Under the pieces are notes generated by a model. It saw nothing but the letters and a program-made list of their open reading frames with translations, was not told the origin of the DNA and searched no databases. 13,529 nucleotides of DNA from Porphyromonadaceae bacterium UBA7572 (GTDB lineage Bacteria; Bacteroidota; Bacteroidia; Bacteroidales; Muribaculaceae), in NCBI GenBank assembly GCA_002476625.1, contig DLLC01000002.1, positions 9,342-22,870 of the forward strand, in the 5' to 3' direction. Both the position numbers and the translations under genes were made by a program. Positions 1 to 6,749 of the stretch are shown piece after piece (position 1 is the first letter of the stretch; the number at the start of each line of letters is the position of its first letter).

Positions 1-1
1 T

Positions 2-22
2 AGTGATATCTGGGATTTTTTT
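2..22 (+). repeat. Left copy of a 21-bp inverted repeat at the window ends
   Basis: The sequence agtgatatctggga followed by seven T is found here and, as an exact reverse complement, in the last 21 bases of the window. The match stops at base 23, where this copy continues with cctcttc while the other has one further T and then gtccc. The enclosed region carries housekeeping genes, so this is unlikely to be a transposon spanning the window. It more likely marks the edge of an interspersed repeat at which an assembly stopped. Read on the plus strand it is open (SDIWDFF) and runs into a stop at 62-64. Confidence 0.75.
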
Positions 23-114
23 CCTCTTCAAAAGAATTTCCCCTATTCCCCCCTCTTCAAGTAGCCCCGATAAATGACAGTTTAGGGACGAAGACTCGCC
101 AGCTCTACGGCATT

Positions 115-1428
115 TCACATTAGTCCACACAAATATTCCGCTCTGTCTGCCAAGAACAAAGGTATGTTAAGCAACGTGTCGTCACGTTTCAGATTAAGCA
201 TGGAGAACCTGACACGCCGCTTTGGTGAATACTTCTTGTTATACTCCGCAAGGCTTTTCCCTGTTACACTCGTTCCAGATTTCACTTCTATCGGAATCAC
301 CTCCATACCATGCTGCACAATGAATTCTACTTCTGCCTTATAGGCTGAAGCCCAGTAACGCGAACATTTTATTCCTCTGGCAAGCAGACTTTGCAGAACA
401 TAGTTTTCGGCAAGCGCTCCCTTATATTCCTTGAATGCGGGAGAATCGCTGATATATGCTTCTGGACTTAGCTCAGAAAGAACTCTCAACAAGCCAATGT
501 CAAGACAATAAATCTTGAAGACGCTCAAGTCCTCATACGATTTCAATGGTATCTGTGGTGTTTGGCAAAGGCTCACCTTGTGTATCAGCCCGGCGTTTTG
601 CAACCAGGTGAGTGCATCCTCATACTCCCTGGCCCTTGCCCCTGGGCGCACAAGCTGATAAACGAACTTTCTGTTCTCCTTAGCTAATTGTGACGGCAGG
701 GAGTTCCACACATGCGATATCCTGTTGGCGAGCAGAGGCGAGGCATGCTTCACAAAGTCAAGAGCATAGTCTTTAAGAATGTCTTGCAGTGTTTTCTCCA
801 CGCCATTCATGTCTTTTTCTATCATCCGCATTGCCGCTTCTGGCATTCCGCCAGAGATGCGATAGGCGGTAAAGGCCTGTGAAAGCCGGTCGAAGAACAC
901 TTGCGGCAAGGGGGCGAGGCTGTTGATAGACAGGTAATAATGATAAAGTCCAGCATCTTTCTGTTCCAAAAACTCAGAGAAAGTGACAGGATACATTCTT
1001 ATGTGGTCCACTTTGCCTACGGGGAAGGAGAACCCTTCATGTCCGAACGTCAAGCCCAACAGCGAGCCAGCGCATGCCACGGCGTATTCAGGAGCTTTTT
1101 CACAGAAATACTTCATGGCACTGATGGCTTCAGGACAATCCTGTATCTCATCAAGGATCAAGAGCGTCTGCTGCGGCAATATCGGTTCGTCTGTAAGAAA
1201 AGACAATTGCTCGATAATCTGGACAGGGTTGTTTGTGGCACGAAATATGTCGCGCACACCTTTCTCCTCGTCCAAACTGAAGTAGGCGCAGTGTTTAAAC
1301 TGCTCCTTGCCGAACCTTCTCAGTACGGATGTCTTACCCACCTGCCTTGCTCCAAGCATTATCAATGGCTTTCTCCCTTCTTTATTTTTCCAAACCACGA
1401 GCTCTTTTATGATTGTCCTATTAAACAT
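115..1428 (-). CDS. AAA ATPase (AAA_14) with C-terminal DUF4143 domain
   Basis: This 437-residue protein has the standard layout and length of the Bacteroidota AAA_14/DUF4143 ATPases. The P-loop is GARQVGKT (residues 26-33), the Walker B segment is LLILDEIQD (89-97), and a sensor-like CAGSLLG lies at 119-125. The C-terminal part carries AEVEF (365-369) and IPIEVKSG (378-385), the D/E-x-K pattern of a PD-(D/E)XK nuclease-like fold. The family is widespread, often present in many copies, and its cellular role is poorly defined; nuclease activity has not been shown for it as far as I know. It is a cytosolic protein without signal peptide. The start ATG at 1426-1428 sits about 55 nt downstream of the predicted transcription start. 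The gene stands alone between its own promoter and the left edge, and its base composition looks more AT-rich than the tsaE-birA block, so acquisition by transfer is possible. The family call is firm; the function is not. Confidence 0.9.
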   Translation of the reverse strand: MFNRTIIKELVVWKNKEGRKPLIMLGARQVGKTSVLRRFGKEQFKHCAYFSLDEEKGVRDIFRATNNPVQIIEQLSFLTDEPILPQQTLLILDEIQDCPEAISAMKYFCEKAPEYAVACAGSLLGLTFGHEGFSFPVGKVDHIRMYPVTFSEFLEQKDAGLYHYYLSINSLAPLPQVFFDRLSQAFTAYRISGGMPEAAMRMIEKDMNGVEKTLQDILKDYALDFVKHASPLLANRISHVWNSLPSQLAKENRKFVYQLVRPGARAREYEDALTWLQNAGLIHKVSLCQTPQIPLKSYEDLSVFKIYCLDIGLLRVLSELSPEAYISDSPAFKEYKGALAENYVLQSLLARGIKCSRYWASAYKAEVEFIVQHGMEVIPIEVKSGTSVTGKSLAEYNKKYSPKRRVRFSMLNLKRDDTLLNIPLFLADRAEYLCGLM

Positions 1429-1448
1429 ATATCTTTTGTTTAGGTGTT

Positions 1449-1474
1449 AAAAATGTGGGATTTTTCACATTTTT
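1449..1474. promoter_or_regulatory. Palindrome in the ATPase leader (possible operator or RNA hairpin)
   Basis: Perfect 9-bp arms, aaaaatgtg (1449-1457) and cacattttt (1466-1474), flank an 8-nt spacer. A third partial copy, cacatttt, lies at 1498-1505 overlapping the promoter region. The palindrome falls between the predicted transcription start (about 1484) and the ATG of the ATPase. It could bind a dimeric repressor or fold in the mRNA. No regulator gene is adjacent, so the role is inference. Confidence 0.4.
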
Positions 1475-1489
1475 GGTACTTGTTTTGTG

Positions 1490-1521
1490 CAAAATTACAC
1501 ATTTTAAGCACATCACACAAG
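1490..1521 (-). promoter_or_regulatory. Promoter of the AAA/DUF4143 ATPase gene
   Basis: On the minus strand the -7 box is TAATTTTG (1490-1497), an exact match to TAnnTTTG. The tetramer CTTG (1518-1521), one mismatch from TTTG, lies exactly 20 nt upstream. The spacing equals that of the other three promoters called here. Confidence 0.65.
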
Positions 1522-1545
1522 AGTATGGCGCGGAAAAAGGAATAT

Positions 1546-1602
1546 AAAAAAGGCGATATGAGAATGCTGTGTGTGTAGAGCAGCAGTTCTGCATATCGCC
1601 TT
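1546..1602 (-). terminator. Long-stem rho-independent terminator after the DUF2795 gene
   Basis: The arms aaggcgatatg (1550-1560) and catatcgcctt (1592-1602) pair perfectly over 11 bp. The stem extends inward with agaa/ttct and tgctg/cagca after single bulged Gs, leaving an 11-nt loop at 1570-1580. On the minus strand the last arm runs into a T-rich tract (1546-1551). It lies about 50 nt beyond the stop codon of the DUF2795 gene and probably closes the whole run from tsaE to here. Confidence 0.85.
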
Positions 1603-1651
1603 CATTTTCTATGCTTCAAGCCTTGTCGGCTCTTTTTTTGCGGGGCGGGAA

Positions 1652-1876
1652 TTAGTATTCTTCTTCATCGAAGAAGAAGTCTTCATCGTTGGTGGGATAG
1701 TCGGGCCAGATGTCTTCTATGGATTCGTAGGTCTCGCCTTCGTCCTCTATTTCCTGGAGGTTCTCGATCACTTCAAGCGGTGCGCCACTGCGCATGGCGT
1801 AGTCGATGAGTTCGTCTTTAGTAGCTGGCCATGGGGCGTCTTCAAGTTTAGTGGCTAATTCAAGTGTCCAATACAT
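1652..1876 (-). CDS. DUF2795 family small acidic protein
   Basis: This is a 74-residue protein starting MYWTLELATKLEDAPWPATK, followed by a helix-rich core (DELIDYAMRSGAPLEVIENL) and a very acidic tail ending DFFFDEEEY. The sequence matches my recollection of short DUF2795 proteins that are strongly conserved across Bacteroidales. There is no signal peptide or membrane segment. The function is not established; the small compact basic-to-acidic layout gives no catalytic motif. It follows the cobalamin adenosyltransferase gene after a 117-nt gap and precedes a strong terminator, so it is likely the last gene of that run, possibly also read from a weak internal promoter. The single ATG at 1874-1876 fits the conserved N-terminus. 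Confidence 0.88.
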   Translation of the reverse strand: MYWTLELATKLEDAPWPATKDELIDYAMRSGAPLEVIENLQEIEDEGETYESIEDIWPDYPTNDEDFFFDEEEY

Positions 1877-1969
1877 AATATGCTCGGTTTTAAAGATTCA
1901 TATCGTCTCTCTTTCCCCTTCAGTGTGTAGGTGAGGGTGAGCGGAGATTAGTCTCTTATAAAATTTCCG

Positions 1970-1977
1970 CAAAAATA
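1970..1977 (-). promoter_or_regulatory. Possible internal -7 box before the DUF2795 gene
   Basis: The minus strand reads TATTTTTG, an exact TAnnTTTG match, in the gap between the adenosyltransferase and DUF2795 genes. There is no TTTG at the expected 20-nt distance upstream (ATGC is found there), so this is a weak candidate that may be chance in AT-rich DNA. Confidence 0.3.
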
Positions 1978-1993
1978 ATACTATAATTTGATA

Positions 1994-2569
1994 TTACGCA
2001 TTTTTATCCCAATAAAATTCTGGAATATTGGCCTTGATATTGTTAAATCTTGCAAAAACAAAGAAGAAGTCGCTGAGGCGGTTGAGATATTGTAGCACGA
2101 GGGGCGAGACGGGGGCTTCTTTGGCGAGTGCCACCACGCGGCGCTCTGCTCGGCGCGCCACGGTGCGGCACATGTCGGCCTGTGCGCTCACGAGGCAGCC
2201 TCCAGGCAGTATGAAGCCTCGGAAGGGCGCTTCCATCTGGTCGATTTTGTGTTCGAGCGCCGTGACGTCGGCCTCGGTGAGCCCGTGCACACCCTGTGTC
2301 GGGGTGGCGTCGGGGGCTGCCGGGGTGGCGAGGTATGCGCCGATGTTGAAGAGTTTGTTCTGAATCACGTAGATGACGTGCTGCAGGTCGCTGCCTTTAT
2401 CACCTTCGATGGTGGGGGCTTGCCCCATGTGGTGGGCGAGAAGCCCGATTTGTGCGTTGAGTTCGTCCACTGTGCCGTAGGCTTCCACGCGTGTGCAGTC
2501 TTTGCTCACTCGCTGTCCGCCCACCAGTGCGGTGGTGCCTTTGTCGCCTGTAAGGGTATATACTTTCAT
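1994..2569 (-). CDS. PduO-type ATP:cob(I)alamin adenosyltransferase
   Basis: The enzyme transfers the 5'-deoxyadenosyl group of ATP to cob(I)alamin, giving adenosylcobalamin, the coenzyme of methylmalonyl-CoA mutase and similar radical enzymes. It is cytosolic and acts as a trimer in this family. The 191-residue form shows the family landmarks in order: TGDKGTTALVGG near the N-terminus (7-18, ATP-binding loop), YGTVDELNA (31-39), CRTVARRAERR (134-144, the arginine/glutamate signature) and LNRLSDFFFVFAR (162-174). I chose the ATG at 2567-2569 because the family begins directly with K-x-Y-T-x-T-G-D. The same frame extends upstream to an ATG at 2633-2635, but those 22 residues are unlike the family. 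It sits 83 nt after the LOG gene in the same direction. Names used for homologues include PduO and MMAB; the subfamily is clear, the preferred symbol is not. Confidence 0.93.
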   Translation of the reverse strand: MKVYTLTGDKGTTALVGGQRVSKDCTRVEAYGTVDELNAQIGLLAHHMGQAPTIEGDKGSDLQHVIYVIQNKLFNIGAYLATPAAPDATPTQGVHGLTEADVTALEHKIDQMEAPFRGFILPGGCLVSAQADMCRTVARRAERRVVALAKEAPVSPLVLQYLNRLSDFFFVFARFNNIKANIPEFYWDKNA

Positions 2570-2652
2570 TTTTTTGAGAAACCAGGTGTTAGGGGGGAAG
2601 AAGGGACTGATATGCCTATTAGGCATTATCTGCATGTCTGACTTCTAACCTC

Positions 2653-3186
2653 TTAAATCTTATTTAATTCGGCTATGAGCGCCGAGGCGTCGGCCACTTC
2701 TATGGAGCTGTCGATGTGCTTGCCGCGGGCAAATGGCGACTGGGCTGTGGCGCGGAGCTGCTCGAGCTGATGGGTGTAGATGCCGTCCACGTTCACCACA
2801 AATATGGGGCGGTGGTCGTCGTCGTTGACGATGATTTGCGAGAGGGTGCTGATCCACTCGTCGAGGGTGCCGAGCCCGCCCGGCAGCACCACGAATGCGT
2901 CGGCTCGGTCCATCATCATCACTTTTCGGTCGCCTAAGTCGCTGCATTCCACCACTTCGTCCACCACCGTGTCGGTGCGCTCAAGAAAACGCTTGGGCAC
3001 CACGCCCACAATGTGAGCTCCGGCGTCGTGGGCGGCCTGCGCCACGGAGTGCATCAGTCCTGCTTTCACGCCGCCGTACACCAGGGTGTGGCCGTTTTCG
3101 CCTATCCACTTGCCCAAGGCTTCGGCAGGTGCTTCAAAAATAGCGTCTAATCCTTCGCGCGATGCGCAATACACTGCTATGTTCAT
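2653..3186 (-). CDS. LOG family protein (TIGR00730; nucleoside-5'-monophosphate phosphoribohydrolase)
   Basis: This 177-residue Rossmann-like protein carries the LOG signature PGGLGTLDE (102-110) and the preceding YGGVKAGLM (37-45) and DRKVMM (86-91) segments that form the nucleotide pocket. Characterised family members hydrolyse cytokinin riboside monophosphates or AMP to free base and ribose 5-phosphate; in a gut bacterium the natural substrate is unknown, and older annotations call such proteins lysine decarboxylases in error. It is cytosolic. Its ATG overlaps the stop codon of birA by four bases (ATGA, 3183-3186), so translation is probably coupled to birA. The length is typical. Confidence 0.92.
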   Translation of the reverse strand: MNIAVYCASREGLDAIFEAPAEALGKWIGENGHTLVYGGVKAGLMHSVAQAAHDAGAHIVGVVPKRFLERTDTVVDEVVECSDLGDRKVMMMDRADAFVVLPGGLGTLDEWISTLSQIIVNDDDHRPIFVVNVDGIYTHQLEQLRATAQSPFARGKHIDSSIEVADASALIAELNKI

Positions 3187-3944
3187 AATATATGCTTATT
3201 AATTACGTGTTTCACTTCCTTAAAATAGTATTTGCAGAGTTCGCCAGTGTCGGTGCGTCGGATGCAAAGCTGCCCGTCGGGCTGCACATCGTGAATCACA
3301 CCACTGAAGCACTCGCCCGACGGGAGCTGCCACTGGTGTGGCTTGCCGTCGGCACGGTAGAGACGCCCGATGTAGCGGCTGTGCAGCGCTTGCAGCGTGT
3401 CGGGGGTGGCACAAGAGAAGTCGGTGTATTGCTCAATGCGTTCATTCACCTCGCGCAGCAGCTGATCCAGGTCGTATTCACGGCCGGTGATGCCAATAAG
3501 CGAGATGGGGTTTGGCGCATCGCTCACAAACCGCTCCTGGTTGATGTTGATGCCCACGCCTATGACGGAATGGGTGATTTCGCCACCGCCCAGCGTGTTC
3601 TCTATGAGGATGCCGCATATTTTCCGGTCGTGATAGTAGATGTCGTTGGGCCACTTGATGGCGATGCCCTCCTCCGGCACATACTGGCTGAGCATGTCGG
3701 CCACGGCAAGCGCCACGGCCTCGCTGATGAAGAACTGGCGGCTTGGCTCGATGCGTGGCTTCTTCAGCAGATAGGAGAACGCCAGGTTCTTGCTGTCCTC
3801 GCTTTCCCAGCTGTTGCCCCGCTGTCCGCGTCCGGCGGTCTGCCGATAGGTGTAGACCACCGTTGCGCCTGGCAGTATGGTGGCCATACGGCCCAGGTAG
3901 GTGTTGGTGGAGGCGGTTTCGGTCACTTTGATGTAGCGTGGCAT
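3183..3944 (-). CDS. birA: Biotin--[acetyl-CoA-carboxylase] ligase, monofunctional
   Basis: The enzyme makes biotinyl-5'-AMP from biotin and ATP and attaches biotin to the conserved lysine of carboxyl-carrier proteins. Landmarks in this 253-residue protein are STN (12-14), the adenylate-binding loop GRGQRGNSW (38-46), KWPNDIYY (97-104), RKICGILIE (107-115, K108 matching the biotin-contacting lysine of E. coli BirA) and GVGININ (129-135), with a small C-terminal domain after about 200. The N-terminal helix-turn-helix of E. coli BirA is missing, as is normal in Bacteroidota, so it should not act as a repressor. It begins 18 nt after the tsaE stop and its stop overlaps the LOG start, placing it firmly in one transcription unit. 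Confidence 0.94.
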   Translation of the reverse strand: MPRYIKVTETASTNTYLGRMATILPGATVVYTYRQTAGRGQRGNSWESEDSKNLAFSYLLKKPRIEPSRQFFISEAVALAVADMLSQYVPEEGIAIKWPNDIYYHDRKICGILIENTLGGGEITHSVIGVGININQERFVSDAPNPISLIGITGREYDLDQLLREVNERIEQYTDFSCATPDTLQALHSRYIGRLYRADGKPHQWQLPSGECFSGVIHDVQPDGQLCIRRTDTGELCKYYFKEVKHVINKHIL

Positions 3945-3962
3945 ATCGGTGTGGTTTTTTGC

Positions 3963-4406
3963 CTAATCGTCGGGGAATGTGACCTTGATGAGCCTTGAGT
4001 CGTCGGTGTCGTTTACCACGATTTCCACATTCACGGTGTCGTCGGGCAGCAGACCGTCGATGCGCTCAGGCCACTCAATGAAGCACAGTGCGCCGCAGTC
4101 GAAATAGTCCTCCACGCCGATGTCTTGAGCCTCAGCCTCGTTTTCAAGGCGGTAGCAGTCGAAGTGGTAGATGAGTTCGGCAGTGGTGTCGCTCCGATAT
4201 TCATTGATGATGGCGAACGATGGGGAGTTGGTGTTGTCGGTCTCTACGCCCAGCTCACGGCAGAGTGCGTTGATGAAAGTGGTCTTGCCGGCCCCCATCT
4301 GCCCATAGAAGGCATACACGGTGTAGTCGGCCATTTCGGCGGCAAACTGGCGTGCTGCCTCAGGTAGGGCGTCCACGTTTTTGACAGGAATCTGAATTGT
4401 TCTCAT
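3963..4406 (-). CDS. tsaE: tRNA threonylcarbamoyladenosine biosynthesis ATPase TsaE
   Basis: TsaE is the ATPase that assists TsaB-TsaD in transferring threonylcarbamoyl to A37 of ANN-decoding tRNAs. The 147-residue protein shows the P-loop GQMGAGKT (35-42), NSPSFAI (60-66), HFDCYRL (81-87) and the C-terminal FIEWPERI (109-116), all in the usual order. I chose the ATG at 4404-4406. An in-frame ATG at 4440-4442 would add 12 residues, but it overlaps the -7 box of the promoter and so lies upstream of the predicted transcription start. It is the first gene of the tsaE-birA-LOG-adenosyltransferase run. The call is secure. Confidence 0.94.
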   Translation of the reverse strand: MRTIQIPVKNVDALPEAARQFAAEMADYTVYAFYGQMGAGKTTFINALCRELGVETDNTNSPSFAIINEYRSDTTAELIYHFDCYRLENEAEAQDIGVEDYFDCGALCFIEWPERIDGLLPDDTVNVEIVVNDTDDSRLIKVTFPDD

Positions 4407-4439
4407 AATGTGCAAAATGCTATGATTATTATTTTGCCA

Positions 4440-4471
4440 CAAATTTACACTAATTCGGGTAAAACCACAAA
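4440..4471 (-). promoter_or_regulatory. Promoter of the tsaE-birA operon
   Basis: The minus strand carries TTTG (4468-4471), a 20-nt spacer and TAAATTTG (4440-4447), a perfect Bacteroidota vegetative promoter. Transcription should begin near 4433, giving a leader of about 27 nt before the tsaE ATG. It supports the shorter tsaE start. Confidence 0.85.
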
Positions 4472-4647
4472 AAAATGATGCGCACGCTATGGGGAGCGGC
4501 TATGGCCACTGGTCGGGGAAATCGGGCTGTTGGTCGATTACTCAGGGGTGGGGATTTAACTTTTGCGCTTTTTTGCAGTCATATCCACAAAAGCAACCAA
4601 GATTATTAACCCCGCGCCTCTTTGAGGATGCACAACACGAAAGAACT

Positions 4648-5016
4648 ATGAGACGAATTTTATTAAGCGCCGCCTTGGCGATAGCTCTCGCAGCTCCAAT
4701 GAGTGCAGGCAACCACAGAAACCACCACAGAGGCCCTGGCGAATTTGACCGCCACGGCAGGTATGAAATGAGGGACGGCGACAGGCATCACCGCCCACAC
4801 GCCGACAAGCGCGGACCTCGCCCACAGTGGGGCGAAGCTCCACCAGAGCGTCACCACCGTCACTGCAGAGTGGGTGAAGTGGTGAGAAAGCGCCCACCTG
4901 GCGGCAGATACGTGATGTATGGCGGCAGAAGGCACTGGGAGGCCGACGGCATGATCTACCGCATCATGAACAGTGGAAAGGGCGTGTTCTACATGGCCAT
5001 CGGACTGTCGTTCTAA
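4648..5016 (+). CDS. Small secreted His/Arg-rich protein, DUF6515-like C-terminus
   Basis: This is a 122-residue protein with a clear type I signal peptide (MRRILLSAALAIALAAPMSA, cleavage near residue 20). The middle is dominated by His, Arg, Gly and Pro (NHRNHHRG, DRHHRPHADKR, ERHHRHCR) with about 11 His in the mature part, suggesting periplasmic or outer-surface metal or polyanion binding. The last 40 residues (GGRYVMYGGRRHWEADGMIYR and on) recall the G-x-Y-Y-x-x-DGxxY pattern of DUF6515 and similar small Bacteroidota exported proteins. I set the start at 4648 because it places the signal peptide at the N-terminus; the frame is open upstream to 4489. No consensus promoter is evident; the nearest is TAACTTTTG at 4557-4565, with a spacing off by one. 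It is divergent from tsaE. Expression and export are likely, function unknown. Confidence 0.75.
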   Translation: MRRILLSAALAIALAAPMSAGNHRNHHRGPGEFDRHGRYEMRDGDRHHRPHADKRGPRPQWGEAPPERHHRHCRVGEVVRKRPPGGRYVMYGGRRHWEADGMIYRIMNSGKGVFYMAIGLSF

Positions 5017-5026
5017 AAGCGAATGA

Positions 5027-5058
5027 TTTGCACTATCTTTACAGAAAAACTATCTTTG
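5027..5058 (+). promoter_or_regulatory. Promoter upstream of the hairpin-T8 element and the oxidoreductase gene
   Basis: TTTG (5027-5030), a 20-nt spacer and TATCTTTG (5051-5058) match the Bacteroidota consensus exactly on the plus strand. The expected transcription start is near 5065, only a few bases before the hairpin at 5070. The promoter begins 11 nt after the stop codon of the secreted-protein gene. Confidence 0.75.
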
Positions 5059-5069
5059 CACTGAAAAGA

Positions 5070-5119
5070 GAAGTGTGCGAGAGGGCGCAACGGGCTCTTA
5101 CGCACACTTCCTTTTTTTT
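5070..5119 (+). terminator. Hairpin plus T8: terminator, or attenuator/short ncRNA end
   Basis: The arms gaagtgtgcg (5070-5079) and cgcacacttc (5101-5110) pair perfectly over 10 bp, with a possible inner agag/ctct helix, and are followed by one C and eight T (5112-5119). This is a textbook rho-independent terminator. It could end the upstream small secreted gene. However, a consensus promoter sits between that gene and the hairpin, so transcripts starting near 5065 would meet it immediately, giving an RNA of about 55 nt or a leader that attenuates the oxidoreductase gene 48 nt further on. Confidence 0.85.
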
Positions 5120-5166
5120 GTATGTATAAACACATAAATATATTGAATGCGATGATATTGGATGTG

Positions 5167-5748
5167 ATGACGAAGAAAGTGATAGTGATAGATGCCTGCA
5201 TGCGCGATAAGGCTTCGCGCACCCGGCGCATACTTTTGCCCTTAGTGGCAGAACTGGAAAAGCGCTATGCGGTGGAAATGGTGAGGCTTGATGGCGAGGA
5301 TTGCTATGCGGTGGGCCGACGTGTGCTTGCCGAGCGCGCCCGTGGGTATGTGCCGCAGAATATCGTGGACATGGCCAAGCGCTTGGCTGCGGCCGACCGC
5401 ATAGTGATAGCCGCACCGTTTTGGGATATGAGCTACCCTGCCATTCTGAAGGTGTTCATAGAGAACATGTCGCTGTTTGGCATCACTTTCCGCGACAGTG
5501 GCACACGCTTCGAGGGGCTGTGTAAATGCGAGAAGGTGCTCTACGTCACCACACGCGGCATGAATGTGCACACCGGCGACCCTCTGGATGGCGCCACACC
5601 CTACATCAAGGCCATCAGCGCGCTGTGGGGGCTGGGCGAAGTCGTCACGCTCGCGGCAGAGAATATGGACTACTACACGCCGGAAGAAGTGGAGGCGAAA
5701 ATTACCGCCACCATAGCCGAAGGATTGCAGATATGCCGTGATTTCTGA
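5167..5748 (+). CDS. Flavodoxin-fold NAD(P)H-dependent oxidoreductase (azoreductase-like)
   Basis: This 193-residue protein belongs to the flavodoxin_2/AcpD group, FMN-dependent cytosolic enzymes that use NAD(P)H to reduce quinones, azo or nitro compounds. It starts with a beta strand and a phosphate-binding loop (VIVIDACMRDKASRTRRI, 5-22), has the flavin-loop segment APFWDMSYPAILKVFIE (83-99) typical of the group, and YVTTRG (126-131) where azoreductases have a G-rich FMN contact. Substrate and exact subfamily cannot be read from the sequence. I chose the ATG at 5167 because it places MTKKVIVIDA at the N-terminus; in-frame ATGs at 5122 and 5152 would add 15 or 5 residues not expected for the fold. 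The leader contains the hairpin-T8 element, suggesting conditional expression. It is convergent with the transporter gene, with a 56-nt gap that has no good terminator. Confidence 0.85.
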   Translation: MTKKVIVIDACMRDKASRTRRILLPLVAELEKRYAVEMVRLDGEDCYAVGRRVLAERARGYVPQNIVDMAKRLAAADRIVIAAPFWDMSYPAILKVFIENMSLFGITFRDSGTRFEGLCKCEKVLYVTTRGMNVHTGDPLDGATPYIKAISALWGLGEVVTLAAENMDYYTPEEVEAKITATIAEGLQICRDF

Positions 5749-5804
5749 TTTCTCCGCTGCCCTTTCCGATTCGTGCGGCATGTGTGGCGCGAGAAATGGG
5801 GCGG

Positions 5805-6707
5805 CTACCGCTTTGTGGTCTTGATCATGAATGTGACGGCCACCGTGGCTATGACAATTCCTGCCACAACATTGGCGGTGAGCGCCTCGCCGAATACGAG
5901 TGTTCCCACCAGAATTGCCGTGATGGGCTCAAACACGCCCAGCACCGAGGCCTTTGTGGCTCCGATATTACGGGATGCAATGGCCAGCGTGGCGGTGGAC
6001 ACGATAGTGGGCAGCAATGCCAGCCCCACAAGACAAGCCCATGCCGGCCAGCCTTCTATACCAGCCGTAGGTGCCGTGTGGGCAAACAGAATCTTCATGG
6101 AGAATATCACCACGCCAGTCAGAAGGGCGTAGAAAGTGAGCAAGGTGTTGGAGATCCCGCTAATCACCTTGCTCCGGTTCACAATCACGATGAACAAGGC
6201 GTAGGCCAGCGCCGAGCACATCGACAGCGCCACCCCTATTGGATTGACCGACTGCCCGTAATTGCCCTGCGTCATTATCACCACGCCCACGAATGTGGCA
6301 AAAATTGAAACCCACACTTGCCATGATGGCACCACTCGCAAAAACACCATGATGATGGCCACCAGCACGGGGTAAAGGAAGATGAGCGTGGTGGCAAGCC
6401 CTGAGGCTATATAGTGGTAAGCAGAGAAGAGGAGTATGCTGCTCAGCGTGAAGAGCGCGCCCAGCACCACAAGCACACTGGCCTGCTTTACCGTGACTTT
6501 GAAGCTGTGCCTTGTAAGCAGCAGAAATGCGCCCAACAGCACTACCGAAAAGAGATAGCGGAAAAAGAGAATGGAGTCAACGGAGGCGCCGTGCCGCATC
6601 AGCGGTATGCCGAACAGCGGATTCAGCCCATAGGTGACACCTGTGATAATGCCGGCAGGATAGCCGATGATGGCATTTCTGCTCAGTCTCGTCGTCTTGA
6701 TTTCCAT
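5805..6707 (-). CDS. EamA/DMT-superfamily transporter
   Basis: This is a 300-residue inner-membrane protein with about ten hydrophobic segments arranged as two EamA halves (roughly residues 10-148 and 155-295). Family marks are SILFFRYLFS (45-54), ATTLIFLYPVLVAI (105-118) closing the first half, and GATKASVLGVFEPITAILVG (249-268) in the second, including the conserved Glu-Pro. The superfamily exports or exchanges amino acids, nucleotide precursors and other small metabolites; the substrate cannot be predicted here. The ATG at 6705-6707 lies about 37 nt after the transcription start predicted from the upstream promoter. The gene stands alone as a single transcription unit. Confidence 0.92.
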   Translation of the reverse strand: MEIKTTRLSRNAIIGYPAGIITGVTYGLNPLFGIPLMRHGASVDSILFFRYLFSVVLLGAFLLLTRHSFKVTVKQASVLVVLGALFTLSSILLFSAYHYIASGLATTLIFLYPVLVAIIMVFLRVVPSWQVWVSIFATFVGVVIMTQGNYGQSVNPIGVALSMCSALAYALFIVIVNRSKVISGISNTLLTFYALLTGVVIFSMKILFAHTAPTAGIEGWPAWACLVGLALLPTIVSTATLAIASRNIGATKASVLGVFEPITAILVGTLVFGEALTANVVAGIVIATVAVTFMIKTTKR

Positions 6708-6749
6708 ATGTTTATTCTATAGATTCCCTATTATTGTGTTTTGTGGGTG

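Noticed and set aside
23..60. Direct repeat cctcttcaa at 23-31 and 52-60
   Set aside because: Only two 9-bp copies in low-complexity C/T-rich DNA; no further structure supports a function.
1619..1639. Plus-strand agcc/ggct hairpin followed by seven T as a terminator
   Set aside because: The stem is only 4 bp and no plus-strand gene precedes it.
3192..3998. Plus-strand open frame of 268 codons opposite birA
   Set aside because: It is the antisense shadow of birA, whose catalytic motifs are all intact; the peptide has no recognisable family.
5749..5796. Inverted repeat tttctc/gagaaa between the oxidoreductase and the transporter as a bidirectional terminator
   Set aside because: The arms are short (6 bp plus a bulged 3 bp), the loop is about 29 nt and there is no T tract on either strand.
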